Source: Unio delphinus
Lineage: Eukaryota; Mollusca; Bivalvia; Unionida; Unionidae
NCBI GenBank assembly: GCA_029339505.1
Contig: JAQISU010000033.1
Coordinates: 1,054,001 to 1,118,000, forward strand
Direction of reading: 5' to 3'
Length of the DNA: 64,000 bases
In this document: piece after piece, positions 1 through 11,090 of the stretch
How positions within the stretch are numbered: the first letter of the stretch is position 1
How the letters are laid out: each line of letters begins with the position of its first letter
Translations under genes and position numbers: made by a program
Notes under the pieces: model-generated
What the model was told of the DNA's origin: nothing
Seen by the model: only the letters and a program-made list of their open reading frames with translations
The model's database searches: none

Positions 1-1464
1 TCTGTTTAAGCACCAAATAAACGCCAGCTTACCATTTTCTAATTTAGCTAAGAAAATAAGTTTTACCACACTTATTCTCACAGAATAATGCTAAATCAAA
101 TATGAAAGCTTGACAGTACTGGCTATGCCAAATGCAATTGATACAGCAATCTGCCGATCACGGTGCCATATCGTTTATAAGGTATCATGCATACAGTAGA
201 TTAATCAAATGTAATACCGTGCTAACCATCTTGCTCGACAGACAGTGGCATTTCTATCTCGGTACATTGCAGTAACTATCAACTGAAATTTATCCTATGT
301 TAATAAATTTAAATTACTGGCTTGAAATACCCAAAACAATGGTATGTTATACATAAGTAAATACAACAAAACATAAAGATGGTATGGCTCTCTGTTTTTG
401 AAAACTTGTGTGTATCAAAATGTATCCATGTTCCAAGTAGCACAACTCTGTGGTGAACCTGTGTAACTAGGCATGTCAAAAACTTTAACACTGAGGTTAA
501 TATATGTTGTGGGCAGACATACAGATGTACATACAGATATCCACAGCGACAATATAGTGTTAATATACTGAACTTCTGCCAAGTTAGGCTCAACAATGAA
601 GTGATGACATGCAACAGATTCCTTTAATGTGAACACATAGGCTTGAACACATTTTCTCATTTGATGCAAACATGGTCTTTTCTCAATTAAATGTAAGCAT
701 GGACTTTCTCCCTGAGTTCATTCTGAATAATTCAAGGTTGTCATCAAGTTACATTAATTGATGTAATATTTTTGGATCTACAATGATACAATTTAACCAA
801 AACAAAGTATTAAAAATGTCAAAAACAATTTTCTGTGATTCTGTTGTCAAAAAGTTTGCAGAAATATCTACCTAAATGCTAAATCTGATGAAAAAATGAG
901 TCATGGACCCCAAAACTGAACATACTTTTGAAATGACAAATTACTCCAGGTTCAACTCACAAAGGGTTATGCCATGTCCAAAAGTGACATGGGCAATTCA
1001 TGAAAGTCTTATGTCTGCAGATCCCTTAAAAAAGCATTTAAATTCATCAGCTTTTTCCTTGTGAAAATTTTCTGTTTAACAGATGTCAGATCACGTCAAT
1101 ACTAACAGTGGCTAAAACTAATATAACTCAAGGACAGTGCTCTAAGATTTGTATTTTGAATGCTTTACCATACATCTGGGTGGATTTTAGAGAAATAATT
1201 CCAATAAATGGTAGTTAGAAACTACACAGAATGTAGCTTTCATTCAAGTTTCATAATTGTTTGCGGAGAAAATACAGTTTTAAATATAACACCCCTAAAA
1301 AAATACAGTTGAAATGTAGAAATCAAATTACTGAAAATACTCGTGTCTTTTGGTGTTCAAGTGATACTATTTAACAAAAGATCAGACGGAAGAACATACT
1401 TCAAGAAATATCACAATCAATGGACCTTTTGTACCATTATAAACTCTACTCTAAAAAATGTATA

Positions 1465-1625
1465 CAATATTGGGTCTCAGACTCGACTAATTTGGGTGTG
1501 TTAGAAAGCTTGGCAGTTGCTTCTCATAGGTCAGTAGTTCTGACGGGGATTTCCTCTACAAGTTATACTTACCACCATGTTCAGCCTATCTTGAGCTGAG
1601 TAAATGTTGTTAAACTCAAATCAAG
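1465..1625 (+). mobile_element. Divergent 5'-truncated tRNA-derived SINE fragment
   Basis: The segment aligns by eye with the better copies at 2110 and 3582. It has a degraded box-B-like start, the core word resembling GAGAAAGCTTGCCAGTAGCT, a degraded CCTCCACCAATA-like block, and an end resembling CTGAAAATGGCATTAAACCC. It starts at box B, so the tRNA head is missing. It is the most decayed copy of the family in the window. Confidence 0.5.
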
Positions 1626-2109
1626 AACAATTACTGTTTAAACATTACCTTCAGTGAAACAATATCTAGAGGAGATAACTCGATCAGGCCCAATCATGTA
1701 CCTAAATTTGAGTTGCCTTCCTGAGCTACAAACTTGACCTGACAGACCATTGTCTCCATGTTCTGTTGCTAATTATAGTGATCCCAATGGATCTGTTGAT
1801 GGTGTTCAGATGTGATTTGAATAATATCCATTTTAATCAAAGAAAGCTTATTTTGGTCTGTCATGTTATAAGGAATTCTGTTCGTAGGCAATAAATGAAA
1901 TGTTAATAATTATCTAAATTATGTATGGACAGAACATTAGATTTGATTAAAAGGTATTGTTTTCATCTACAGTGACTCAAATATTTCATATTCAGCAAAG
2001 ATTCATTAACCCATATTCATCACAAACATGAGATTGGTTCAAGCAATAAGTAGTCTAAATATTTTCTTTGTCTACATCTTTTTTTAAAAATACTTTTAAC
2101 AAATGTTTT

Positions 2110-2268
2110 GGGTTCGAGTCTAAGATTCGGCTAATGTAATTATGTGAGAAAGCTTGCCAGTAGCTTCTCGCGAGTCAGTGGTTCTTCCTCCACCAATAAT
2201 ACTGACCGCCATGTATAGCCTATCATGTGCTGAAAATGGCATTAAACCCTACAGCAACAACAACAAAT
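2110..2268 (+). mobile_element. 5'-truncated tRNA-derived SINE
   Basis: Starts at a box B (GGGTTCGAGTC). It is followed by the family core GAGAAAGCTTGCCAGTAGCT, the CCTCCACCAATAATACTG block, and a 3' end TGGCATTAAACCC with a CAACAACAACAA tail. The tRNA head with box A is absent. It is of the same family as copies at 3582, 61151 and 63232. The central block resembles conserved central domains of molluscan SINEs (V-SINE/RUDI-like or Meta-SINE types), but I cannot assign the exact family. Confidence 0.75.
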
Positions 2269-2751
2269 GTTTGGGATGTATTTCAAATTATCAAGTTGTA
2301 AATCATTTAAAAGTATAAAAATTGAAAACCTTCATTGAGAAATAAGTTTTGTGTATGAAAAATTGCAGTAAAAATAAAAATTATGACTGTTGACATTTGA
2401 TGGTGAATGAAAAAGGAAAAAATAAAGGGTACAATTTTTAAAAAAAGAAAACGTAATGCAAGCATTGTTTATGGGACATTGTGTCTGTTTATCATACACT
2501 GTAAATTCACTATTTTTCATGCATTACCAGTCTTTATGGATTTCCTGGTTACAACAAACATGAACTTTTATTACCCAACAATCACAGACCCATCAGCAAA
2601 AATGACAGGACCCCATACAAATTCTACCAATATAAGAACCAATAACAATGTCTTTTGCTGGCCGAGAACAAAAATCTGCATGAAAATTAATGTATTCACA
2701 GTAAACAATGTATAGATAACTAAAACTCAACTGAACAAATAAAATCTTTCT

Positions 2752-3488
2752 TCACTTTGCACTTGTCGAAGTAAGTGTCATTGTTGATTCTGACTTTAAT
2801 GCTGACGTACCATGTAGTCCAAGCCCTTGCTCTGATTTGAAACCATGAAGTCCTGCTATGGCAACCTTTTGTGAGATTGAATTAGCATTCAACAAACTGC
2901 CCTGAGATATGTTGGCTGGTATTACAGTGATAATATTGGAGTTCGATGTGCTTATGTTGAGTGGAGTGGAGTTGATAGTTAATCCTGATGACGATGTTGT
3001 ATTAGGTGATGAAACTGACACCATTTGAGATGTTGGTAAATTAAGTCCACTAATCATAACAGATGAATTAGATGATGATGGCGGATTTATCCGCTTTTCT
3101 TTCTGTCTCCGATTACAAAACCAAACTCGAATAACTTCCTTTTCCATGCTGAGATTGTCTGCTAGTAAAGTGATTTCTTCAGAAGTTGGTTTTGGATTGC
3201 AAAGAAAGCTTTTCTCCAAAGCAACTCGAATGGAAGTTTCAATGCTAGTGCGTTTTTTACGTCTGCGTGACACTGATTCTGGACTTCCTGGTTCTTCACT
3301 CCCTGAGAGAGTGGTAGGATTTGCTGACACTGAGTTTGCATCTTCTAGCCATTTTTGAAGAAGTGGTTTTAACTTACACATATTTTTGAAACTTAGATTT
3401 AAGGCTTCAAATCTGGATATTGTAGTTTGACTAAAGTCATTTCCGTACAATTTTCCCATGGCTAACCCAACATCTCCTTGAGTGAAAC
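2752..3488 (-). CDS. POU class 2 (Oct-1-like) factor, last coding exon: POU-specific domain, linker, homeodomain, C-terminus
   Basis: This 737-bp exon begins after a TTTATTTTGCAG acceptor; its first base completes the glycine codon begun in the exon at 4735. It encodes the rest of the POU-specific domain ([20 protein letters not shown] onward), a Ser/Glu/Pro-rich linker of about 24 residues, and a complete POU homeodomain starting [10 protein letters not shown]. Recognition helix 3 reads [13 protein letters not shown], with the cysteine typical of POU proteins. A C-terminal tail of about 85 residues, rich in Ser, Thr and Asn, runs to TGA at 2754-2752. Class 2 POU proteins bind the octamer ATGCAAAT in the nucleus through both subdomains. 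Subclass assignment rests on strong similarity to vertebrate Oct-1/Oct-2 in both domains. The tail is shorter than in Oct-1, so alternative 3' exons are possible. It is unusual that linker and homeodomain share one exon. Confidence 0.93.
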
Positions 3489-4734
3489 CTGCAAAATAAA
3501 TTTGAAGTGGTTTGTGTCAGACCATAAAATTCTATACATCTCCATTTAAGAAGTATTGGAGATCACTTTCTATTTATTCTTGGGGCCATCAGTGGTCTAA
3601 AGAGCTTATCATTACAGATGCCATCTCACCTCTGTCAGTATGGGTTCGAGTCTAGGATTTGGATGTGGGTATGTGAGAAAGCTTGCAAGTAGCTTTTCGT
3701 GGGTCAGTGGTTCTCACCAGGTTCTTTCTTCCACAAATTAATACTGGCCACCATGCACTGCCCATCTTGTGCTGAAAAATGGCATTAAACCCTGCAACAA
3801 CAACAACAACAATTTATTCATAACTTTGTGTAAACATATCCTGTAAAACATCTGTGATGTGGTTTGCAGAAGATCACATCAGTAGTATTTTTTTTTAAAT
3901 AACAGCACCAACAATATGCTTTAAATAGCATGTATTGTACAAATATATCTTTTACCTGCACTTTTTAAACAATAAACTGTTCTGGAAGATAACATTTTTA
4001 ATAATGATGTTTTTGTGGTAAAGTGTATGGAAAAAAACTGAATAAATAAGATTGCATGATCAATTACTTTGTGTCAATAAATAATTTTAAAAAATGTGTA
4101 ACCCCCCACCCCCACCCGCCCATAATGAATTCAGATTGTAGCTAGCTGAAAATTGTGTTCAAGATTTACTGCCTGTAGCGAGCAAAATCAAACTGACTGG
4201 TGAAAGTGCTCGTTATAACCACATGTTTACTCTTGAAATAATGTGTGAACCATTTAAATCTGATTAACATCACATATGGTGGATAACATAATTATTCCTA
4301 TCTTCCTTGAATAATGTGCATCCAACCTGGTAGCAGAATGGTTGATACTGTTTTTATTCACTACAAATGCCAAGGGATAATGTGGAACAAAGGGGTTAAC
4401 AACCCTCACCTAGCAAAGATGTATTATCCCATAAAATGTAAAATTTTATGTACTATGTCTTTAATGCCTTTGACAGATTTCTTTTATGTGTACTAAGAGG
4501 CAGCAGCATGTTTTACTGCAAGCTATAGAAAAAAAAACATAAACGTTTAAAAAGACTGCCAGCTTTCTACCTTTAATAATTGAGGAAGTTGTCAATAATC
4601 AAAATTAAACAATTAACATATTAATCTCATAAGTTGGATAATATTCTTTAGCCATGTGCCCAAGCTTATACTATTCATTCCCTGAAAAAAAATCACACAC
4701 ACAAATACATACAATAAAAATGAGCAAGCTTTAC
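3489..4734 (-). other. POU2 intron splitting the POU-specific domain (phase 1)
   Basis: Donor GTAAAG at 4734 and acceptor TTTTGCAG ending at 3489 on the minus strand; splicing restores an in-frame glycine codon. It contains a SINE at 3582-3812 and otherwise AT-rich sequence with no supported gene. Confidence 0.85.
3582..3812 (+). mobile_element. tRNA-derived SINE, nearly full length
   Basis: The head contains a box-A-like stretch (CATCAGTGGTCTAAAG) and box B (GGGTTCGAGTC). The family core GAGAAAGCTTGCAAGTAGCT follows, then a degraded central block and the 3' end AATGGCATTAAACCC with a (CAA)n tail. It lies inside a POU2 intron, antisense to that gene. It is longer than the copy at 2110 because the tRNA-like head is retained. 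The head resembles tRNA-Ser/Leu-type genes with a long variable arm, an inference from box spacing. Confidence 0.78.
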
Positions 4735-4804
4735 CTAGTTCGATTCTTCTTCTCTTGAATGTTTTTGCAAATTGCTCCAATTCCTCCAAGTCAATATTTT
4801 CTTC
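4735..4804 (-). CDS. POU class 2 factor, exon encoding the start of the POU-specific domain
   Basis: A 70-bp exon with acceptor TTTGCAAACAG and donor G|GTAAAG. It enters in phase 0 and leaves in phase 1. It encodes EENIDLEELEQFAKTFKRRR and then IELG, which is helix 1 of the POU-specific domain and the turn after it. Joined to 3488 it continues directly into [11 protein letters not shown], matching class 2 POU proteins without gap. The acidic lead-in before DLEELEQF corresponds to the segment just ahead of the POU-S domain in vertebrate Oct-1. Its short size means gene finders relying on open frames could miss it. Confidence 0.92.
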
Positions 4805-4889
4805 CTGTTTGCAAAACATAAAGGATTACATGTACATTTTCACAACACAAACTATTTCATTTGTTTGAGTTTTCATTTATGCTTCATGT

Positions 4890-5240
4890 AATCTACACAA
4901 TCAAAATATTACATGTAATCACAATATAAATGTAATCTATGCCATCTCAATATCACATGTAATCTACAACATCACAATATTACATGCAATCTACATCATT
5001 ATAATATAACACATAATCCACATCAAAATATTACATGTAATCACAATATAAATGTAATCTATGCCATCTCAATGTCACATGTAATCTACATCACAATATT
5101 AAATGCAATCTACACCATCATAATATAACACATAATCCACATCAAAATATTGTATGTAATATTGCATGTAATCTTCATCATCCCAATATCTACACCATCA
5201 TAATGTTAAATGTAATATATACCATCACAATATTACATTT
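4890..5240. repeat. AT-rich tandem repeat built on ACATGTAATCTAC-like words
   Basis: The words TTACATGTAATC, ATCTACA(C/T)CATCA and CACAATATTA recur every 24-30 bases. A larger block of about 116 bp, containing ACAATATAAATGTAATCTAT, occurs twice (from about 4917 and about 5040). It is a degenerate two-level tandem repeat with no coding content. Confidence 0.75.
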
Positions 5241-6544
5241 AAATGATGAAACAAGATTCAATTAACAATAATTTTAAGATTTATAATGAGCTGAGGAAGA
5301 ACATGGAGAATGAATTCATTGAGAATGCATAACACAATAAATGTTGTAATTCTGACAGTGAATCATTCTCATACTGATAAATTGCATTAATTTTCATGTG
5401 TAGCAATTTTTGTAGAAGCCACAATTTTTTTAAAGTAATAACAATTTTCATGGATTTGATCAAACCACAATTTAAAACTAAATGAACAATGATCATTCCT
5501 TATGAAAAGAAGTGAACCCTCGTCCCCAATCCAAGAATTTGAGAACCATTTTGATACCAATAAAAATAGATTGACTTACAGTACTTAAGATTACAGTGAA
5601 TGGAACATGATATTGCTGCCCCATATTTATCAGTGTTTTATATTTATAACTGAAATCTGTTTGAGTGCAGAAACCATTTTTGCTCTTTCACTTCAGTGAC
5701 ATTGACTCTTGACCACAAAAAAATCAAGGGATTTTTTTCACTTTGAGTTGTTCACCCAAAATAGATAGACTTCTTCCCTACCACCAAGTACAAGCCATCC
5801 AAATGTTTGGAAACAAAAATCATTTAAATGTTTTAATTAATCACAAAGATCTGGACCTTTGACCTTTTCATTCTAAAGTCAATAGGGTTCTTCCTCACCC
5901 ATGTTACAAACCATCCAAAAATTGTGGTTTCTGAAGATGATGAAGAACTTGAAAGATGAAAAACAGTTTGTATTTTCTTTCCATCACAGAGACCTTGACC
6001 TTTGAACTTTTTGGTCCCATAAAAAAAGGTTATTTCTGATCCAAAGTATGCTAACTATAGATAGTGGACAACTTGAGCAATTATGCAGACAACACAAATG
6101 GTAGCATTAGTGGGCAATTAGAAAGTAAATTCTATTCATAATGAAGACTGCTAGATTATTCAGCAAAGTGTGGGATATAAAGATGGCCCAAAAGTTCATA
6201 ATAGTAGCCAAGAGATTTGCTTAGTCACTATTTATGTCTTCACAATGACCTCACACATCCCTGGTATGTATTAGGTTACTATTTATAATAATTTATGAAT
6301 GCCTCCCACAAAACACTACGTCTAAAATATTGTCTTTTAAGATGCAGCCATATTTTTGCATTATTAATGCTAATTAATATCTGATACTATTTTAAGTTAC
6401 AATTTTCTTTACCTATCTTCTCAGCTTGCATCACTATTTTAAATCCTATACTTTCAATACTCAAACAAGCCACGTAATCTAAGTAAGATTATTGTTAACC
6501 AGATAACTCGACAAAAGATTATGCTTGTTGCCTTTGATTCCATC

Positions 6545-7222
6545 TAATGGTTTATAGATACTTTCCATGATGTTATGTGATTCCCTTGCTCTAGTTTTTA
6601 GATACTTTCTATGTTATCTGATTATATGGTTCTGGTTTTTAGGTGCTTTCTGATGTTATCTGATTTCTTTGTTCTGGTTTTTATGTACGTTCCATGATGT
6701 TATCTGATTCCCTTGTTCTGGTTTTATGTACTTTCCATGATTTTATCTGATTTCCTTGGTCTGGTTTTTAGGTACTTTCCCTGATGTTATCTGATTTCCT
6801 TGTTTTTGGTTTTATGTACGTTCCATGATGTTATCTGATTCCCTTGTTCTGGTTTTTATGTACATTCCATGATGTTATCTGATTTTCTTTTTCTGGTTTT
6901 TATGTACTTTCCCTGATGTTATCTGATTCCTTGTTCTGGTTTTTAGATACGTTCATGATGTTATCTGATTATCTTGTTCTGGTTTTTATGTACATTCCAT
7001 GATGTTATCTGATTTCCTTGTTCTGGTTTTTAGGTACTTTCTATGTTATCTGATTTCCTTGTTCCGGTTTTTAGGTACGTTCCATGATGTTATCTGACTA
7101 TCTTGTTCTGGTTTTTATGTACGTTCCATGATGTTATCTGATTTCCTTGTTCTGGTTTTTAGGTACTTTCTATGTTGTCTGATTTCCTTTTTTTGGATTT
7201 TAGCTACCTTCCATGATGTTAT
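6545..7222. repeat. 44-bp minisatellite, about 15 copies
   Basis: The unit combines TCCATGATGTTATCTGATT, CCTTGTTCTGG and TTTTTA(G/T)GTAC. Copies vary by substitutions (CCATGA or CCCTGA, GTACGT or GTACTT) and some lack about 5 bases (TCTATGTTATCT variant). The array is intronic within POU2 and rich in pyrimidines on the plus strand. No open frame of interest. Confidence 0.88.
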
Positions 7223-8486
7223 CTCAAAAGTCTTTAATCCAGATATGGAATCATTGGAGCCAAATCAATTTTTTTCGTCTATCTTTAACCTATAATTTCT
7301 GAATATGTCACATTAAGAAGAAATTGTTAAAGCAGCTGGTGTCTGTCATGTTTACAGTTGTATACACTTGGCATGTTAGTGCTGCTACAAAGTAAGCAAT
7401 TATGATGAACTAAATTAATATCTCTTAATAACTAAATTAATATCTCTTATTGACAAACCTACATAAAAATAGCAATCTTACATGCACCCACCAGATGCAA
7501 TGTATTAGTTAGCTTGCTAGTTTAAAACTTCTAAATTTATCAACCAATCAAACAACTCCTTTCCAACAGTCTTTGGTTTTGCTTACATTCAGTCATATTA
7601 CATGCTTAATATTTGCATCGGCTTTCAGCATCCAACAAGCATGTAACTTATCTGGTTAATAGTAAATGTGTTCCAGCTAACAATGGCCCACCCTACTCTT
7701 CAAAATGGCTGTTCCTTGCTCCTTTAAGCAAGTCCTTTCTTATCATGAACTGTATAATTATGAAGGATAACTATCAAATCTCCATGTAAACTCAGGGCTG
7801 ACAAAATCTGAGTTCACTTAAATTGACAAATCTCATTAAAAATATTATAACAGAAAGAGGCGGTTCATCAGGTGATTGTGTTAAACAGTATATCAAGACA
7901 AGAATGGTATTTCTTGCTCAGCAATAGAAGTAAAGTGTTTCCCAAAGAGATACACCTATTATGGCCAACCAACTCTGATTTGGAAAGGATTCAAATCTAC
8001 ATTCTTCTGGTCACCAGTCTGACAAAAAAAAAAAAAACAATGATAAAGATGGACAAAACACATGTTCTGTCTATATGAAATGAGGGGTCTTTTCACATCT
8101 GTTGACCTGTTAAATTAAATAAGGTTAACAAAAATATTTTAGAACAGTTTGATTAACAGTATAAATGCCATTTAATAGAGACATACACACAAAGCAAGGT
8201 TGATTCCTTAACTTCAAACGGCTTCCAAGGTATAAAGCTCTAACAAAAGCAACCATAAAAATATACACCCATGACCTTCAACTTGAAGAAAAGGTCAGAA
8301 ATGTGGACTTCAACACCTCTTCAAGTGACAATATGTCTACTAAATTTTATTATTTAATCTTAAATATGTCAAAAGTTTTAAAAAGGATGCAAAAAGCTGC
8401 TGAAACCAAAACTTTTGGCCTGTAACACTGACCTTGACCATGGACTAACAATGTGCAAGATGACAAATATAGCAAGTTTAAACAGT

Positions 8487-8575
8487 AATATTAAATAACT
8501 TTGTTATAGAACTGTAATATTAAATAACTTTGTTATAGAACTCTAATATTAAATAACTTTGTTATAGAACTGAAA
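8487..8575. repeat. 29-bp tandem repeat, 3 copies
   Basis: The unit contains TAATATTAAATAACTTTG followed by TTATAGAACTG. Three nearly identical copies lie head to tail, just before the 22-bp array at 8605. Confidence 0.85.
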
Positions 8576-8604
8576 GGATTATATGAGGGAAAACTAAATA
8601 CTGA

Positions 8605-8760
8605 TCAATGACCTTAACTATACCATTCAATGACCTTAACTATACCATTCAATGACCTTAACTATACCATTCAATGACCTTAACTATACCATTCAATGAC
8701 CTTAACTATACCATTCAATGACCTTAACTATACCATTCAATGACCTTAACTATACCATTC
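8605..8760. repeat. 22-bp tandem repeat, 7 copies
   Basis: The unit is CAATGACCTTAACTATACC plus ATT, repeated essentially without change. Each unit carries one TGACCT word (AGGTCA on the other strand), the nuclear-receptor half-site. High identity between units suggests recent expansion. Confidence 0.92.
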
Positions 8761-10841
8761 ACCCACCATAATATGCAAGACACAAAAGTAAAATCCACAA
8801 TCCATCTCTTATTCTCAATAAGCTGTTAAATCATTTAGAGCATGGAAACTGCAATCAAAAACTTAAAAATACTGTCCCATGGCCACAACCTGGAAGATAC
8901 AACCTGCAATGGGGTACATGATAAACTGACCCATGCATCCCAGGCATGTGAATCTCAAGGACATGTCTCATTTCAGAGATTTTTATTCCTGACATATATC
9001 TGAAAAAGTACAGACTGGTCCAACATTGATCAAAAATGCCTTATTAAAAGTTCAGCATTCGGAATGTTAAGCAACGATAAATTTGTTCAACTGAATAGTC
9101 TGTAATGTATGCATAGACTTTATTTACCACTAGTAAAGTTGCACAAATTCTAGTTCCAAACCATATGCAGCTCAATGGCTTGTTATTGTCTCTAATAAAT
9201 GACATAATTCTTGGAAATTCTTTTTCCATTTCACACAACGATGGCAATCATATTTACTGCCATGAGTCACACTCAAATTGCCAGGTGATGTCAATAAACA
9301 TATGTGTCCCTTCCAGCTTTTATTTCAAAAGAATCTGAATATTTATTTTTAATTTTCTTGTTTTGATTATTAACACTTTTCAAGAGGCTTATCATCCCTT
9401 TTGTCTTAAACATGCATCGCTTGCTAGACGGCATTTAAAAGAATTCTATGATCAACAGTTAGATCATGCAGACGCTTTGCATGAAGAAATGGGTGCAGTT
9501 TAAAGCATATGCTATTCTGCTGCAAAGTTAGTCTGGTTCCCTGACAAATTTTATGACTTCTAGTATGAAACCCAGATCCAAATCAAACACGGATAACAAA
9601 TTTTCCAAATCTTTCAACCATAATCATTTTTCCATACATTTTGCTTTTGTGCCGTACATCTGTATTTTAAGGGTAATTTTCGTAAGATTTATGGCAAAAA
9701 TAGTAAGAGTTGGTGGGTTTGGGTTTTGTAAATGCAGGCAATTGAAAAAACTAACCAAATCCTTATACAAAATTTAAATGACCATGAGTCACAGGGATGT
9801 GCAAGTGTGTCATAAAATGAACTCAGTCTTACAATGGCTCATCCCAACCATTAGGAAAAGCAATTATGTAATTAAGGTGTTTATAAAATATGATGAAAGT
9901 AAAAATCTTTGAACCATAGATGCAAATTTTCTCTCACTCTGGTCTTCTCTCCAAAGGTCAAATCGTCAAGTGCATATGTCACAGAATGAACTGCTGAAGC
10001 ATTATAATGATTCTTCTTAAGTAAATGAAATCTTTTAAGGCATTTAGGAAATGAAAATATTTTAACATTAATAGTTTTAAAGAGAGCAAACAAGCATGTC
10101 TTGAAACAAAAAAGCTTTGCAATACTTAATGCCAAAAATGATGGGAATCTATCAAAGTTTTTTTTAAAAAATACATACAAATTAAAACTGGAATAAAAGT
10201 TTTAATAAAGTGTTGTGCTGACACATGGCAGAAAGTTGACTCCTATGTCTCACTTCAATATTTAATTTTTATTCAGATAATAATTATAAAATTCCCAATT
10301 AAATATTTGTTTTGACAAAACTTGTTTGTGGACAGTAATTTGTTGGAATGTGTATCTGTAATAATGAACATAACAAGAACAAAGTTCCATGGTGGATCAC
10401 AGTAAACTGAGACTAGTTGTGTTCACAAATTATTGTGTACACTAAATCAACCTCCAAGTAAAAACTGGGCTTCAAGTTTATCAAAATCACTGAAGCACAG
10501 TGATTTACCTTCAGATAATAATTATAAAATTCTCAAGTTTACTAGTGATAAATTAAAATCTGAGACTAATTGTGTTCTCAAATTTCTCTGATACACTGCA
10601 ACCAGATCAGGTCAAAAAGGAAAATACTACAAAAAAATAGGGATTTATCAATATGTGCATCGTTAGATGAGGCCTATAATATTTACTAAGTGTCATTGCA
10701 CCCTTAAACAATAATGGAACTGGCCACACTAACAAGATTGTATGCTAGAGATAAGGGCAGGTGAACATTATGATTTTTATCTACCCTCTCCTATTATAGA
10801 GATGGGGGTGTAACAAAATGAAGATTGGTAACATGTCTTAC

Positions 10842-11090
10842 AGGAGGTAACTGTAAAGCTTGTACTGGTGAGTCAGGTATTTCCAGAGACCCTGACTGTT
10901 GACTGGTATTGCTACTGTTATTTGTGTTGCTTGGAAGACTCAGTTGCATCACAGGGGTGGTTGGAGTCTGAGCACTTGTTGTCAAGACAACAGTCTGAGT
11001 AGGCGCTGACTGGACCTGTGTATGTTGAACTGACTGTGGTGTTGTTGTTGCAACAGTGGCTGTGGTAAGACCAGGAAAAAGGAGGTTTCC
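10842..11090 (-). CDS. POU class 2 factor, Thr/Ser/Gln/Pro-rich activation-region exon
   Basis: A 249-bp exon (83 codons, phase 0 to 0) between acceptor TTTATTCAG and donor GTAAGA. It starts GNLLFPGLTTATVATTT and ends SPVQALQLPP. Composition is rich in Thr, Ser, Gln and Pro. The opening resembles the NLL-containing part of the Oct-1 N-terminal region, and the exon precedes the POU-S exon in frame. The open frame runs on into the intron, so the 3' boundary rests on the donor and the phase match with 4804. Another small phase-0 exon between this and 4804 cannot be excluded. Confidence 0.85.

Larger units (their letters stand above)
1..2751. other. Region downstream of the POU2 stop codon (3' UTR and beyond)
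   Basis: No coding region is recognisable. The part next to 2752 should be 3' UTR of the minus-strand POU gene. A minus-strand AATAAA lies at 2572-2567, about 180 bases past the stop, and could be a poly(A) signal, but such hexamers are frequent in this AT-rich DNA. Two SINE fragments sit at about 1465-1625 and 2110-2268. The small open frames here lack codon or motif support. Confidence 0.5.
4805..10841 (-). other. POU2 intron with several minisatellites
   Basis: Donor GTAAGA at 10841 and acceptor ending at 4805. It holds AT-rich tandem repeats at 4890-5240, a 44-bp minisatellite at 6545-7222, a 29-bp triplet at 8487-8575 and a 22-bp array at 8605-8760. Stretches rich in TGACCTTTGACC-type words occur near 5700-6020 and 8270-8450. 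A direct duplication of about 20 bp (CAGATAATAATTATAAAATT) occurs at about 10274 and 10513. I see no additional exon. Confidence 0.6.

Noticed and set aside
6545..7222. CRISPR-like regular repeat array
   Set aside because: Units are contiguous with no unique spacers, and the context is eukaryotic; it is a minisatellite.
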